From assembly GCA_034435435.1 (NCBI GenBank), contig DAOTXN010000149.1, positions 1 to 57,286 on the forward strand: DNA of 57,286 nt, read 5' to 3'. Made by a program: the position numbers and the translations under genes. This DNA is from DAOTXN01 sp034435435 (GTDB lineage: Bacteria > Chloroflexota > Anaerolineae > S140-20). Positions 42,133-50,074 of the stretch are shown here, piece by piece. The notes beneath the pieces are model-generated. The model did no database searches. It saw only the letters and a program-made list of their open reading frames with translations, and was not told the origin of the DNA. The first letter of the stretch is position 1. Every line of letters starts with the position of its first letter.

Positions 42133-43380
42133 TCAACTGTTTCCTTCTTCCCACGTCATCAACGGCAGCCGCACATAGAACCGACTGCCAGGGTAGCGCG
42201 TCTCGTCGTGCCCCTGGCTCTCTACCCAGATCTCGCCGCCGTGCGCGGCAATCGCACCCTTGGCAATAGCCAAACCAAGTCCCGGTCCCCCGCCTTTGAA
42301 CTTGGTGACACCCGATGAATGCAGCTTTACCTCGCCGGTTTGGTAAAACTTTTCAAAGATCAGCTCGTGGTGCTCCTGATCAATGCCAATGCCGGTGTCG
42401 GCAAAGACAATTTCTACTACATCTTGTCCATTAACATCCTGGATCACTCGCCCGCTTACGGTGATTTTGCCGCCATCAGGCGTGTACTTGATGGCATTCA
42501 TAATGAGGTGATAAAAGGCTTTGTGGAGCAAGTCGCTGTCGGCCATAACAAAGGGCAACTTGGTTAGTCCTTCGGTTTCGAATTCCAGATGTCGTTCCCG
42601 GAGCGCCTTTTCAAAACTGGCCTCGGCTTCCTTGATCAGTACAACGATAGAGGCCGGCACTTTACGCACCTGCAGTACGGCGCTGTCCAGCTTGGACACA
42701 TCCAGGATGCTGTTGATAATGGCTTGTAGGCGGTCAATGCCAGTAACAATGCCATCGGAGAACATCATTAGACTGGCATCGTCACGCACCAGCGGGGATG
42801 CTTTGAACATATTGGCGTAACCTGAGATAACCGTCAACGGTGTGCGCAATTCGTGGCCGACTACACCGATAAAGTCGGCCTTGGCTTTGTCCAGCAACGC
42901 CAGGTTATGATAAGCCTTGCGCAACTCTTGATTTTTCTTCCTCAAATCCTCAATGGCGGTCTGATCTGCGTCGCGCAGGCGCGAGGTCACTTGCAGCACA
43001 ACCCGAATTGCCATCGGCGCGCTGCGATTAAGCACGCGCAAAAGGGCGTCCCGGTGAATTTCCAGCACGGTGATAGGGCCTTCGGTGTCCACTGTGGCTG
43101 TGCGTCCACCACCTTGCACCAACGCAATCTCGCCAAAAAAGCTCCCTGGTTGCAAAATGTGCAACACACGACGGGGAGTTTCCTCATCGAGATATTTGCT
43201 TACGCACGCCTCTCCCTCGACGATGAGATAAAATGTATCGCCATATTCGTTTTCATGGCATAGCACCGTGCCGGCCGGGTAGGTGTGGATTTCAGCCACC
43301 CCGGCGAGTTCGGCCAGATCCGCCGCATCTATCCCCGGAAAGACCGGACGCAATAGTTCCAGAGGATCGTGTTCGGTCAT
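42133..43380 (-). CDS. Histidine kinase with N-terminal cyclic-nucleotide-binding domain
   Basis: 415 aa from ATG 43380, preceded by GAGGAGC. Residues 20-135 are a cNMP/CRP-type beta-roll (AGTVLCHENEYGDTFYLIVEG; phosphate-cassette region GSFFGEIALVQGGGRTATV). A short coiled coil leads to HisKA with FIGVVGHELRTPLTVISGY. The HATPase part shows LIMNAIKYTPDGGK, FADTGIGIDQEH and GGGPGLGLAIAKG. It is soluble, without membrane helices. The phosphate cassette GEIALVQGGGRTA is close to that of true nucleotide binders but lacks the typical RAA motif, so the ligand is uncertain. No response regulator adjacent. Kinase core resembles that at 20874. Confidence 0.9.
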   Translation of the reverse strand: MTEHDPLELLRPVFPGIDAADLAELAGVAEIHTYPAGTVLCHENEYGDTFYLIVEGEACVSKYLDEETPRRVLHILQPGSFFGEIALVQGGGRTATVDTEGPITVLEIHRDALLRVLNRSAPMAIRVVLQVTSRLRDADQTAIEDLRKKNQELRKAYHNLALLDKAKADFIGVVGHELRTPLTVISGYANMFKASPLVRDDASLMMFSDGIVTGIDRLQAIINSILDVSKLDSAVLQVRKVPASIVVLIKEAEASFEKALRERHLEFETEGLTKLPFVMADSDLLHKAFYHLIMNAIKYTPDGGKITVSGRVIQDVNGQDVVEIVFADTGIGIDQEHHELIFEKFYQTGEVKLHSSGVTKFKGGGPGLGLAIAKGAIAAHGGEIWVESQGHDETRYPGSRFYVRLPLMTWEEGNS

Positions 43381-43439
43381 CGCTGCTCCTCGACCGGTAT
43401 CTGATGAATCACTGTGAAAATATGGACGCATCTATCGCA

Positions 43440-43467
43440 AGTATAGCACAGAACCCCGCCAGCGCAA
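43440..43467 (-). promoter_or_regulatory. Promoter of the cNMP-domain kinase
   Basis: On the minus strand TTGCGC (43467-43462), 16-bp spacer containing TGC directly before TATACT (43445-43440), i.e. an extended -10. The same TTGCGC/16/TATACT arrangement occurs at 52557-52584. Confidence 0.6.
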
Positions 43468-43492
43468 AGTGAGCCGATCCCCAGCGAGGGTT

Positions 43493-43521
43493 TTGGAACC
43501 TTTGCCAGGGTGTGCTATAAT
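43493..43521 (+). promoter_or_regulatory. Promoter of the class V aminotransferase
   Basis: TTGGAA (43493-43498), 17-bp spacer, perfect TATAAT (43516-43521) with extended TGC. Start expected near 43528; leader about 35 nt. Confidence 0.75.
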
Positions 43522-43561
43522 GGCATCTATAATCATCCTTTCTTTTCCTGCGAGGTGAGAT

Positions 43562-44806
43562 TTGACGATTCATGACGCCACCAAACTGGGACAAATCCGC
43601 GCTCAACTCCCGGTCACGCAGCGCGTGGCCTTTCTCAACACCGGCAGCAGCGGCCCCCTCCCTACCGTCGCCGCCGATGTGATGTCCGAGGCCGCCCGGC
43701 GCGAACTGGAAGGGGGTCGGGCCAATGTGGGTGACTATTTTGTTTTTCACGAAAAGGTCCAGGAGACCCGGGCCGCCCTGGCCCGGCTGTTCAATGCCCC
43801 GCTAGACGCTATTGCCCTCACCCACCACACCACCGAGGGGATGAACATCGTTACCTGGGGGCTGGAGTGGCAGCCCGGCGACGAGATCGTCACGACCACG
43901 CTAGAGCACGAAGGTGGGTTATATCCGCTGTACATCGTGCGAGCGCGGCGCGGCGCGGTGCTGCGCTTTGCCGACGTCGGCTTGGGACAAGACCCCCTGC
44001 CTGCCATCGAGCGTGTCTTTACGCCCCGCACGCGGTTGCTGGCCCTTTCACATGTCTCTTATTCCAGTGGGGCGCGCTTTCCGCTGAACGAGATCATCGA
44101 GTTCGCGCATAGCCGGGGCGTGATGGTGGCTGTAGATGGCGCGCAGTCGGCGGGCGCGTTCGAGATCAACTTGACCGCGCTGGACGTTGATTTCTACGCC
44201 ATCCCCGGTCAAAAATGGCTGTGCGGTCCCGAAGGGACCGGAGCGTTGTACGTCCGCCCCGACCGGCTGGCCGATCTACACCCGACCTTCGTTGGCTACG
44301 GTTCGTTCGAGCGCCAGGACTGGCAGGGGCATTTCATCCCCATGCCCGGCGCGGCCCGCTTTCACACCGCCACCGTCTACCGGCCTGGCATCCTGGGCCA
44401 AATGGCCGCGCTGCGCTGGTTCGAAGAAACCGTCGGGCCGAAATGGGCCTATCAACGCATTGCGTATTTGGCAAGCCTCTGCCGTGAACTGCTGGAAGGA
44501 TTGGACGGCGTGCAGGTTATTACCCCCTCCCAGCGGCAGGCAGGGCTGATCAATTTCAGGCCTACAGGCTGGTCGCCGCTGCGCCTGGCCGCGCTGTCGC
44601 AGGCCGCCGTCGAGCGCGGCTATCTCATTCGCCCCATTCCCCACGCGCCATACTGTCTGCGGGTCAGCGCCGGCTTTTACAACACCGATGCAGAACTGGT
44701 CGGCCTGCGAGACGCGCTGGGCGAGCTACTCGACGCCGGCCCTGACGCCGTAGAAATTCCAGAATACGCGCGCGCGCTAGGGTTGTCAGACGAGCCATTG
44801 CCTTGA
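43562..44806 (+). CDS. Class V PLP-dependent aminotransferase (isopenicillin-N-epimerase / cysteine-desulfurase-like)
   Basis: 414 aa. Fold-type I enzyme: FLNTGSSGPLP near the N-terminus, LTHHTTEGMNIV, VDGAQSAGAFEIN (PLP Asp) and Lys218 in PGQKWLCGPEGTGALYV (Schiff base). Members include isopenicillin N epimerase-like proteins, cysteine desulfurases and kynureninase-like enzymes; the missing conserved active-site Cys loop argues against a standard desulfurase. TTG start with GAGGTG just upstream and no ATG in a suitable place. Its stop overlaps the TTG start of the GtrA gene. Substrate unknown. Confidence 0.83.
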   Translation: MTIHDATKLGQIRAQLPVTQRVAFLNTGSSGPLPTVAADVMSEAARRELEGGRANVGDYFVFHEKVQETRAALARLFNAPLDAIALTHHTTEGMNIVTWGLEWQPGDEIVTTTLEHEGGLYPLYIVRARRGAVLRFADVGLGQDPLPAIERVFTPRTRLLALSHVSYSSGARFPLNEIIEFAHSRGVMVAVDGAQSAGAFEINLTALDVDFYAIPGQKWLCGPEGTGALYVRPDRLADLHPTFVGYGSFERQDWQGHFIPMPGAARFHTATVYRPGILGQMAALRWFEETVGPKWAYQRIAYLASLCRELLEGLDGVQVITPSQRQAGLINFRPTGWSPLRLAALSQAAVERGYLIRPIPHAPYCLRVSAGFYNTDAELVGLRDALGELLDAGPDAVEIPEYARALGLSDEPLP

Positions 44807-45210
44807 ATAGCCCCCAGGTCGCTACACAACTCGTCCGCTTTGCGCTGGTCGGTGTGCTCAACACGGCCATTGACCTGGGATTGTTTGCGCTGCTGACCTA
44901 TAACGTGGGATTGGACCCGCTGCTAGCGAACGTCTTTTCCTTCACTGCCGGTGCGGCCAACAGCTTTGTGTTGAACAAGTACTGGACCTTTGGCGCAGGC
45001 GGCGGCGGACGCGAGACGGTAGCCCAGGCTACCCGATTCACCTTTGTCACCGTGATCGTGTGGGCGCTCCACGAAGGAATGTTGGTATTGTTTCACAAAG
45101 GGCTTGGCTGGCCTGCCCTGCCGGTCAAGGCGCTGGCCATCGGCGTGGGTCTCGGCGTCGGCTTTGTGGCCAACAAATTTTGGGCCTTTGCTACCCATTC
45201 TACGAATTGA
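44803..45210 (+). CDS. GtrA-family membrane protein
   Basis: 135 aa with four hydrophobic helices. GtrA signature: RFALVGVLNTAIDLGLFALL, then NSFVLNKYWTF and, at the end, VGFVANKFWAF. GtrA-like proteins are thought to move lipid-linked sugars across the membrane or help glycosyltransferases. TTG start at 44803 overlaps the TGA of the aminotransferase gene (TTGA), so expression depends on it. No glycosyltransferase is adjacent. Confidence 0.88.
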   Translation: MNSPQVATQLVRFALVGVLNTAIDLGLFALLTYNVGLDPLLANVFSFTAGAANSFVLNKYWTFGAGGGGRETVAQATRFTFVTVIVWALHEGMLVLFHKGLGWPALPVKALAIGVGLGVGFVANKFWAFATHSTN

Positions 45211-45237
45211 TGTCACCGCTCAGCTTGGCATGCCGGT

Positions 45238-45266
45238 TTGCAGATTCGCCAAAAAACGATTATACT
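45238..45266 (+). promoter_or_regulatory. Promoter of the carboxyltransferase gene set
   Basis: TTGCAG (45238-45243), 17-bp spacer, TATACT (45261-45266); leader about 25 nt to ATG 45298. Confidence 0.6.
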
Positions 45267-45297
45267 CTCAAACCACTCTACGCTTCAGGAGGACAAG

Positions 45298-46848
45298 ATG
45301 CCCGTTGACCCCAAAATCCAACACCTGCGCGACCTACGCCAAAAGGCCCTGCTCGGCGGAGGCGCAGATCGCATCCAGGCCCAACACGAGCGGGGCAAGC
45401 TGACCGCCCGCGAGCGCATCGAGTTACTGCTAGACAAGGGCAGCTTTCGTGAGTTGGATATGTTTGTCACCCACCGCACCACCGGCTTTGGGATGGAAGA
45501 GAAAAAGTACCTGTCCGACAGCGTTGTCACCGGCTGGGGTACGATTGACGGTCGGTTGATGTACGTCTTTTCGCAGGATTTTACCGTGTTTGGCGGCAGC
45601 CTGGGTGAGGTGCACGCTGAAAAAGTGTGCAAGATTATGGACCTGGCGATGAAAAATGGCGCGCCGGTCATCGGGCTGAACGATTCGGGCGGCGCGCGCA
45701 TCCAGGAGGGTGTGGTCAGCCTGGGCGCGTATGCTGACATTTTTCTGCGCAACGTAATAGCCTCAGGTGTTATCCCGCAGATTTCGGCCATTATGGGCCC
45801 GTGTGCGGGTGGGGCGGTCTATTCCCCGGCTATGACCGATTTTATTTTCATGGTCAAAAACACCAGCCACATGTTCATCACCGGCCCAGAAGTCATCAAG
45901 GCTGTCACCCGCGAAGAGGTCACCTTTGAGGAATTGGGCGGGGCAATGACCCACAATACCCGCAGCGGCGTGGCCCACTTTGCCGCCGACAGTGAAGAAG
46001 ACTGCTTGTACAACATTCGCCGTCTGCTCGGCTTTATACCCCAGAACAACATGTCCGACCCGCCCTACACGCCCACCGACGACGACCCGCGCCGGCGTGA
46101 CGCCGCGCTCGACAGCATCGTGCCCGAAGACCCTAGCAAACCCTACGACATGAAACAGGTCATCCGGCACATCGTAGACAATGGTGACTTTTTCGAGATA
46201 CACGAGCATTACGCCCGCAACATCATCTGCGGCTTTGCGCGGATGGGTGGTTTTTCGGTAGGCATCGTGGCGCAACAGCCAGCGGTGCTGGCGGGTGTGC
46301 TCGACATCGACTCGTCCAAAAAAGCTGGGCGCTTTGTACGCTTTTGCGACGCGTTCAACATCCCGATTCTCACCTTTGAGGACGTACCGGGTTTTTTGCC
46401 TGGCGTGGCCCAGGAGCACGGCGGCATTATCGCCAACGGGGCCAAGCTGCTCTACGCCTACTGCGAAGCCACCGTGCCCAAGATCACCATCATCACCCGC
46501 AAAGCCTATGGTGGAGCCTACGACGTGATGAGCAGTAAGCATATCCGGGGCGACATCAGTTACGCTTGGCCCACGGCCGAGATCGCCGTGATGGGCCCCG
46601 ACGGCGCGGTGAACATCATCTTTCGCAAAGAGTTAACCGAGGCAGATGACCCCGAGTCCCGCCGGGCCGAGCTGGTGGCCGATTACCGCGAGCAATTTGC
46701 CAATCCCTACGTCGCGGCTGCGCGAGGCTACATCGACGACGTGATCGAACCCAGCGAGACCCGTCCGCGTATCATCGAGGCGCTAGAGATGCTGCAGAAC
46801 AAGCGAGACGCCAATCCGCCCAAAAAGCACGGCAACATCCCATTATGA
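45298..46848 (+). CDS. Acyl-CoA carboxyltransferase subunit (propionyl-CoA carboxylase beta / transcarboxylase 12S)
   Basis: 516 aa from ATG 45298, with GGAGGACAAG just upstream. A two-domain crotonase-fold carboxyltransferase moving CO2 between biotin and acyl-CoA. Marks: GKLTARERIELLLDKGSF, GLNDSGGARIQEGVVSLG, GPCAGGAVYSPA, the acyl-CoA-site PGFLPGVAQEHGGII and KAYGGAYDVM. It is closest to propionyl/methylmalonyl-CoA enzymes. With the 5S-like gene (47981) and biotin carrier (49487) downstream and no biotin carboxylase, it fits the 12S subunit of methylmalonyl-CoA carboxyltransferase. It could instead work as PccB with a biotin carboxylase elsewhere. Confidence 0.88.
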   Translation: MPVDPKIQHLRDLRQKALLGGGADRIQAQHERGKLTARERIELLLDKGSFRELDMFVTHRTTGFGMEEKKYLSDSVVTGWGTIDGRLMYVFSQDFTVFGGSLGEVHAEKVCKIMDLAMKNGAPVIGLNDSGGARIQEGVVSLGAYADIFLRNVIASGVIPQISAIMGPCAGGAVYSPAMTDFIFMVKNTSHMFITGPEVIKAVTREEVTFEELGGAMTHNTRSGVAHFAADSEEDCLYNIRRLLGFIPQNNMSDPPYTPTDDDPRRRDAALDSIVPEDPSKPYDMKQVIRHIVDNGDFFEIHEHYARNIICGFARMGGFSVGIVAQQPAVLAGVLDIDSSKKAGRFVRFCDAFNIPILTFEDVPGFLPGVAQEHGGIIANGAKLLYAYCEATVPKITIITRKAYGGAYDVMSSKHIRGDISYAWPTAEIAVMGPDGAVNIIFRKELTEADDPESRRAELVADYREQFANPYVAAARGYIDDVIEPSETRPRIIEALEMLQNKRDANPPKKHGNIPL

Positions 46849-46849
46849 T

Positions 46850-46904
46850 GACGAAGGACGGTTGACGAAGGACAAAGTTTATCATCCGTCCTTCGTCCTT
46901 CGTC
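46850..46904. repeat. GACGAAGGAC inverted repeat
   Basis: GACGAAGGACGG (46850-46861), then GACGAAGGAC again, then CCGTCCTTCGTC (46886-46897) and CTTCGTC. It forms a strong 12-bp hairpin in the gap before the cupin gene. A single-arm copy is at 49473-49493. Confidence 0.8.
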
Positions 46905-46922
46905 AGTCGAAGGAGAGGTGCA

Positions 46923-47240
46923 ATGGCTGAAAAGCAAAACGTCGGCTCTATCGCGGCCACACTGTCGCGCCCGTGGTTCCACGTTGTGTTGGGCCAGGTG
47001 GACGACTATTGCGCCTATCTGGCTCGTTTTCTGGGCGTCTATAAATTCCACACCCACGACCGCGACGAAATGTACATGGTGCTCGAAGGCGAAGCTTTCA
47101 TTGATTACGAGGATGGTCGGCGCGTGCGTCTTGGCCCGCACGAATCGCTGGTACTCAAAGCTGGCGAGGTGCATCGCTCCGGCGCCGAGCAAGAGGCGCT
47201 GGTGTTGATGTTCAAGGCCCGCGACTTGTTTGCTGAATGA
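46923..47240 (+). CDS. Small cupin-domain protein
   Basis: 105 aa single cupin beta-barrel. Metal-site motif 1 reads HTHDRDEMYMVLEGE (HxH-x4-E pattern) and motif 2 has GPHESLVLKAGEVHRS with the last His. Such small cupins bind a metal and may act as sugar-phosphate isomerases, epimerases or sensors; no specific activity can be assigned. GGAGAGG precedes the ATG. It lies between the 12S-like gene and the toxin/antitoxin-like pair, in the same direction as both. Confidence 0.8.
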   Translation: MAEKQNVGSIAATLSRPWFHVVLGQVDDYCAYLARFLGVYKFHTHDRDEMYMVLEGEAFIDYEDGRRVRLGPHESLVLKAGEVHRSGAEQEALVLMFKARDLFAE

Positions 47241-47300
47241 GGACGAATGAGACGAAAATTCGTCTGCTTTCCCATTCGTTGTGTAGAGGAGAGATTGGCT

Positions 47301-47630
47301 ATGAGTGTAAGACTGGTTGTTTCTGAACAGACAGCCCACCATCTAAAGAACCTGTCATCCGATGAGGCGGATGACGACAGTAAGCTACGCATGCTGCTGA
47401 TGGCCGAGTATAAGCGACGGCTAAGCCGCTACAGCTTGACAGATCGGCGCTTGCAAGAAAAGTACGGAGTGACCTTTGAGGAATTTGAGCGCCGCAATAT
47501 GGTTCAAGACCTTGGATTTGAATGGGATGTCGAATCGGACGCTATAGAATGGGATCTGGCTATTGACGGTATCAAGACCTTGAGTCGCCGTTTGACTGAG
47601 TTGGCGGGACCTTCCCTTTATGAACATTGA
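47301..47630 (+). CDS. Putative antitoxin partner of the TumE-like protein
   Basis: 109 aa from ATG 47301 (GAGGAGAG upstream). The N-terminal part SVRLVVSEQTAHHLKNL is strand-helix. The C-terminal half carries KYGVTFEEFERR and WDLAIDGIKTLSRRLTEL, a pattern I associate with small proteins encoded just before DUF6516/TumE-like proteins. No DNA-binding motif is obvious. It overlaps the next gene by 11 bases, the usual arrangement of a toxin-antitoxin pair. Assignment rests on context and size. Confidence 0.55.
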   Translation: MSVRLVVSEQTAHHLKNLSSDEADDDSKLRMLLMAEYKRRLSRYSLTDRRLQEKYGVTFEEFERRNMVQDLGFEWDVESDAIEWDLAIDGIKTLSRRLTELAGPSLYEH

Positions 47631-47970
47631 TGATCTGCTCACTGAGTTAGCAGAAAGCGAGCCGCGCCTTTGGTTCATCCAACGCAGTGAAATTGAGCAG
47701 ACTGATAAAGCCATACGGTTAAGGCTGTTTATCAACGAGGCGCTTTTCGTTCAAGTTTTTCTGAGCGTGATCACCGACCGATTCAGCCTGGCGCTGATTC
47801 AAAGCCGCGAACGGCTCTACGGTCGCGACAGAGAGGGCGGCGCGTGGCATTTGCATCCGTTTGAGGCCCCAAAGGCTCATCGCCCAACACCAGAAAGTAT
47901 CTCGCACCGGCCTCTTGTGCAGTTTCTCGCAGAGGTCGAAGAACTGCTTATCGAGAACGATCTTGTTTAG
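47620..47970 (+). CDS. TumE/DUF6516-like putative toxin
   Basis: 116 aa. Starts MNIDDLLTELAES, followed by a beta-rich middle (IRLRLFINEALFVQVFLS, RFSLALIQSRERLYGRD) and a segment WHLHPFEAPKAHRPTP with the histidine-rich turn typical of TumE-like proteins, then a closing helix (VQFLAEVEELLIEND). TumE-type toxins are thought to be RNases. There is no own ribosome site; translation probably depends on the upstream antitoxin-like gene. Sits inside the carboxyltransferase gene set, ten bases before the 5S-like gene. Confidence 0.55.
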   Translation: MNIDDLLTELAESEPRLWFIQRSEIEQTDKAIRLRLFINEALFVQVFLSVITDRFSLALIQSRERLYGRDREGGAWHLHPFEAPKAHRPTPESISHRPLVQFLAEVEELLIENDLV

Positions 47971-47980
47971 GAGAGCGTCA

Positions 47981-49474
47981 ATGGAAATCACCCCCGTTCG
48001 CATCTGCGACACGATTCTGCGCGACGCGCATCAATCGCTGCTGGCGACGCGCATGCGCACCGACGACATGCTGCCCATCGCTCCCAAACTGGACCAGGTC
48101 GGCTACTGGTCGGTGGAGATGTGGGGCGGCGCCACCTTTGACTCGGCCATGCGCTTTCTCAACGAAGACCCCTGGGAGCGCATCCGCCGGCTCAAGGCCG
48201 CCATGCCCAATACGCCGTTCCAGATGCTGCTGCGCGGGCAAAACGTTGTTGGATACAAGCACTATCCTGATGACGTGCTGGAACGCTTTGTGGTCAAGGC
48301 CAAAGAGAACGGCATCGACGTGTTTCGCATTTTCGACGCCGTTAACGACATTCGCAACATGGAAATGGCGATGCGTTTCGCCCGGCGCGAGGGCGGCCAC
48401 GTGCAGGCCGCTATCAGCTATACCATCAGCCCGGTGCACACCATTGCCGGTTACGTCGCCCTGGCCCGCCAACTGGCCGACCTGGGGGCCGATACGCTCT
48501 GCATCAAAGATATGGCCGGGATGATCTCGCCCTACGCGGCCTACGAGTTGGTAGGCGAGCTGAAGGCCCAGGTTGGCCTGCCGGTGCAGTTCCACACCCA
48601 TTACACCAGCGGGATGGCCATGGCGGCGGCGCTCAAGGCGGTCGAGGCCGGAGTCGATATTGTGGACACGGCCATCTCATCCCTCTCCGGCCTCACTTCG
48701 CAGCCACCCACCGAGTCGCTGGTCAGCGCACTGCAGGGCAGCCCGCGCGATACGGGCCTGGACCTGAACCTGCTGGCCGAGATCAGCGCCTATTTTGCCG
48801 AGGTGCGCAAAAAGTACCAAAAGTTCGAGAGCGGCATGCAGGGTGTGGACGTGCGCGTGCTCCAGTTCCAGATCCCCGGCGGTATGCTCTCTAACCTGAT
48901 GTCGCAGTTGCGCGAACAGGGCGCCGAGGACCGCTACGAAGAAGTGCTGACCGAAGTGCCCCGCGTGCGCGCCGAGATGGGCTACCCTCCGCTGGTGACG
49001 CCTTCCAGCCAGATCGTCGGCACGCAGGCCACGCTGAACGTTATTTTGGGCGAGCGTTATAAAGTCATTCCCGGCGAGGTCAAAAATTATGTACGCGGTT
49101 TTTACGGGCGACCGCCTGCGCCCATAGACCCGCAGGTTCAACGGCTGGTCATCGGCGACGAGCAACCCATCGACTGCCGCCCGGCCGACCTGCTGGAGCC
49201 GCTGATGGATAAGGCGCGACAAGAGGTTGGCGACCTGGCCCACAGCGAAGAAGACGTGATTTCTTATGCCCTGTTCCCTCAGGTGGCGCGCCCCTTCTTG
49301 GAGCGCCGCGCCCGCGGCTCGGCCGGAAAAGAGGCGCTCGTGGCGGCCATCGCCGCGCTGGCGACACAGCAACAAGAGCGCACCTCCCAGGTGGTCGCAC
49401 GCGCGGCGACCTCTGTCAACGCCTGGAAGATTGCCTGGCGCCCGCAAGCCGCCCGTTGGGTGGGACTGCCGTAG
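47981..49474 (+). CDS. Pyruvate/oxaloacetate carboxyltransferase (transcarboxylase 5S / OadA-like)
   Basis: 497 aa from ATG 47981 (GGAGAG upstream). A TIM-barrel carboxyltransferase moving CO2 between oxaloacetate/pyruvate and biotin. Conserved: ICDTILRDAHQSLLATRMR, YWSVEMWGGATFD, RGQNVVGYKHYPDD, the carbamylated Lys in LCIKDMAGM and metal His-x-His in FHTHYTSGMA. A C-terminal PYC_OADA helical domain (about 300-470). There is no fused biotin domain, so it must use the separate carrier encoded next. Length fits the 5S subunit of propionibacterial transcarboxylase; the alternative is the alpha part of a soluble oxaloacetate decarboxylase. No OadB-type sodium pump gene is present here. Confidence 0.9.
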   Translation: MEITPVRICDTILRDAHQSLLATRMRTDDMLPIAPKLDQVGYWSVEMWGGATFDSAMRFLNEDPWERIRRLKAAMPNTPFQMLLRGQNVVGYKHYPDDVLERFVVKAKENGIDVFRIFDAVNDIRNMEMAMRFARREGGHVQAAISYTISPVHTIAGYVALARQLADLGADTLCIKDMAGMISPYAAYELVGELKAQVGLPVQFHTHYTSGMAMAAALKAVEAGVDIVDTAISSLSGLTSQPPTESLVSALQGSPRDTGLDLNLLAEISAYFAEVRKKYQKFESGMQGVDVRVLQFQIPGGMLSNLMSQLREQGAEDRYEEVLTEVPRVRAEMGYPPLVTPSSQIVGTQATLNVILGERYKVIPGEVKNYVRGFYGRPPAPIDPQVQRLVIGDEQPIDCRPADLLEPLMDKARQEVGDLAHSEEDVISYALFPQVARPFLERRARGSAGKEALVAAIAALATQQQERTSQVVARAATSVNAWKIAWRPQAARWVGLP

Positions 49475-49493
49475 GACGAAGGACGGATGACGA
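49473..49493. repeat. GACGAAGGACGG half repeat at the biotin-carrier start
   Basis: GACGAAGGACGGATGACGA overlaps the ATG of the biotin carrier gene; the same words form the hairpin at 46850-46904. Confidence 0.6.
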
Positions 49494-49984
49494 CTATGGA
49501 CAAGACATTTACTCTCACCCTGGACGGTATTGCGTATCAGGTCGAGGCGCACGGCAACACGTTCATCGTTAACGGCACACCCTTTGTTGTGGGCTTGGAG
49601 AGCAGCGGGGCCGTGACCGTGGATGGCATCGCCTACGACGTCAGGTTGGATGGCGACGTGGCCCTCGTGGACGGCATTGCTCACTCGTTGCAGATCAGTG
49701 GGTTGGAAGTTGCTTCCGCCCCTAGAAGCGCCGCTCCGCCGCCCAGGGCCGCAGCTGCCGGGGCCGGGGCCATCCGGGCCATCATGCCCGGCGCCATCGT
49801 GCGTGTGTTGGTCGCCGAGGGAGCCGAGGTGAGCGCCGGTGACGTGGTGCTGGTGCTGGAAGCGATGAAGATGGAAAATGAGTTGCGTGCGCCTGTCCCC
49901 GGCGTCGTCAAGGCGATCCACGTGCAGCCGGGCCAGGCAGTCGAGATGAATGCAGTGCTGGCTGAAATTGAGCCAGTGGTTTAG
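49487..49984 (+). CDS. Biotin carboxyl carrier protein (transcarboxylase 1.3S-like)
   Basis: 165 aa. The C-terminal biotinyl domain (about 93-165) has the biotinylation site EAMKM with Lys128, and the opposite strand GVVKAIHVQPGQAV. An Ala/Pro/Arg-rich hinge (76-95) joins it to an N-terminal beta-rich region with three repeats of DGIA(Y/H) at 13-17, 46-50 and 62-66. It carries CO2 between the 12S-like and 5S-like subunits. ATG 49487 overlaps the repeat; ATG 49496 is a good alternative, three codons later. Longer than the 123-aa propionibacterial 1.3S subunit because of the N-terminal region. Confidence 0.9.
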   Translation: MTTMDKTFTLTLDGIAYQVEAHGNTFIVNGTPFVVGLESSGAVTVDGIAYDVRLDGDVALVDGIAHSLQISGLEVASAPRSAAPPPRAAAAGAGAIRAIMPGAIVRVLVAEGAEVSAGDVVLVLEAMKMENELRAPVPGVVKAIHVQPGQAVEMNAVLAEIEPVV

Positions 49985-50058
49985 CTTATCACGATCGCCC
50001 TATTCGTCAAATCCAGCATCGGCGTTCTCTCATTCACATAGTCAGGCCGGCCCGCTTG

Positions 50059-50067
50059 TGGTATCAT
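50059..50067 (+). promoter_or_regulatory. Extended -10 directly before the nucleotidyltransferase start
   Basis: TGG then TATCAT (50062-50067). The predicted start point falls on or next to ATG 50075, so the transcript would be leaderless; no ribosome site is seen. Confidence 0.5.
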
Positions 50068-50074
50068 ACCCGCG

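Noticed and set aside
48677..49921. 414-codon open frame on the minus strand
   Set aside because: Antisense to the 5S-like and biotin-carrier genes; the repetitive His/Gly/Arg composition is typical of a shadow frame.
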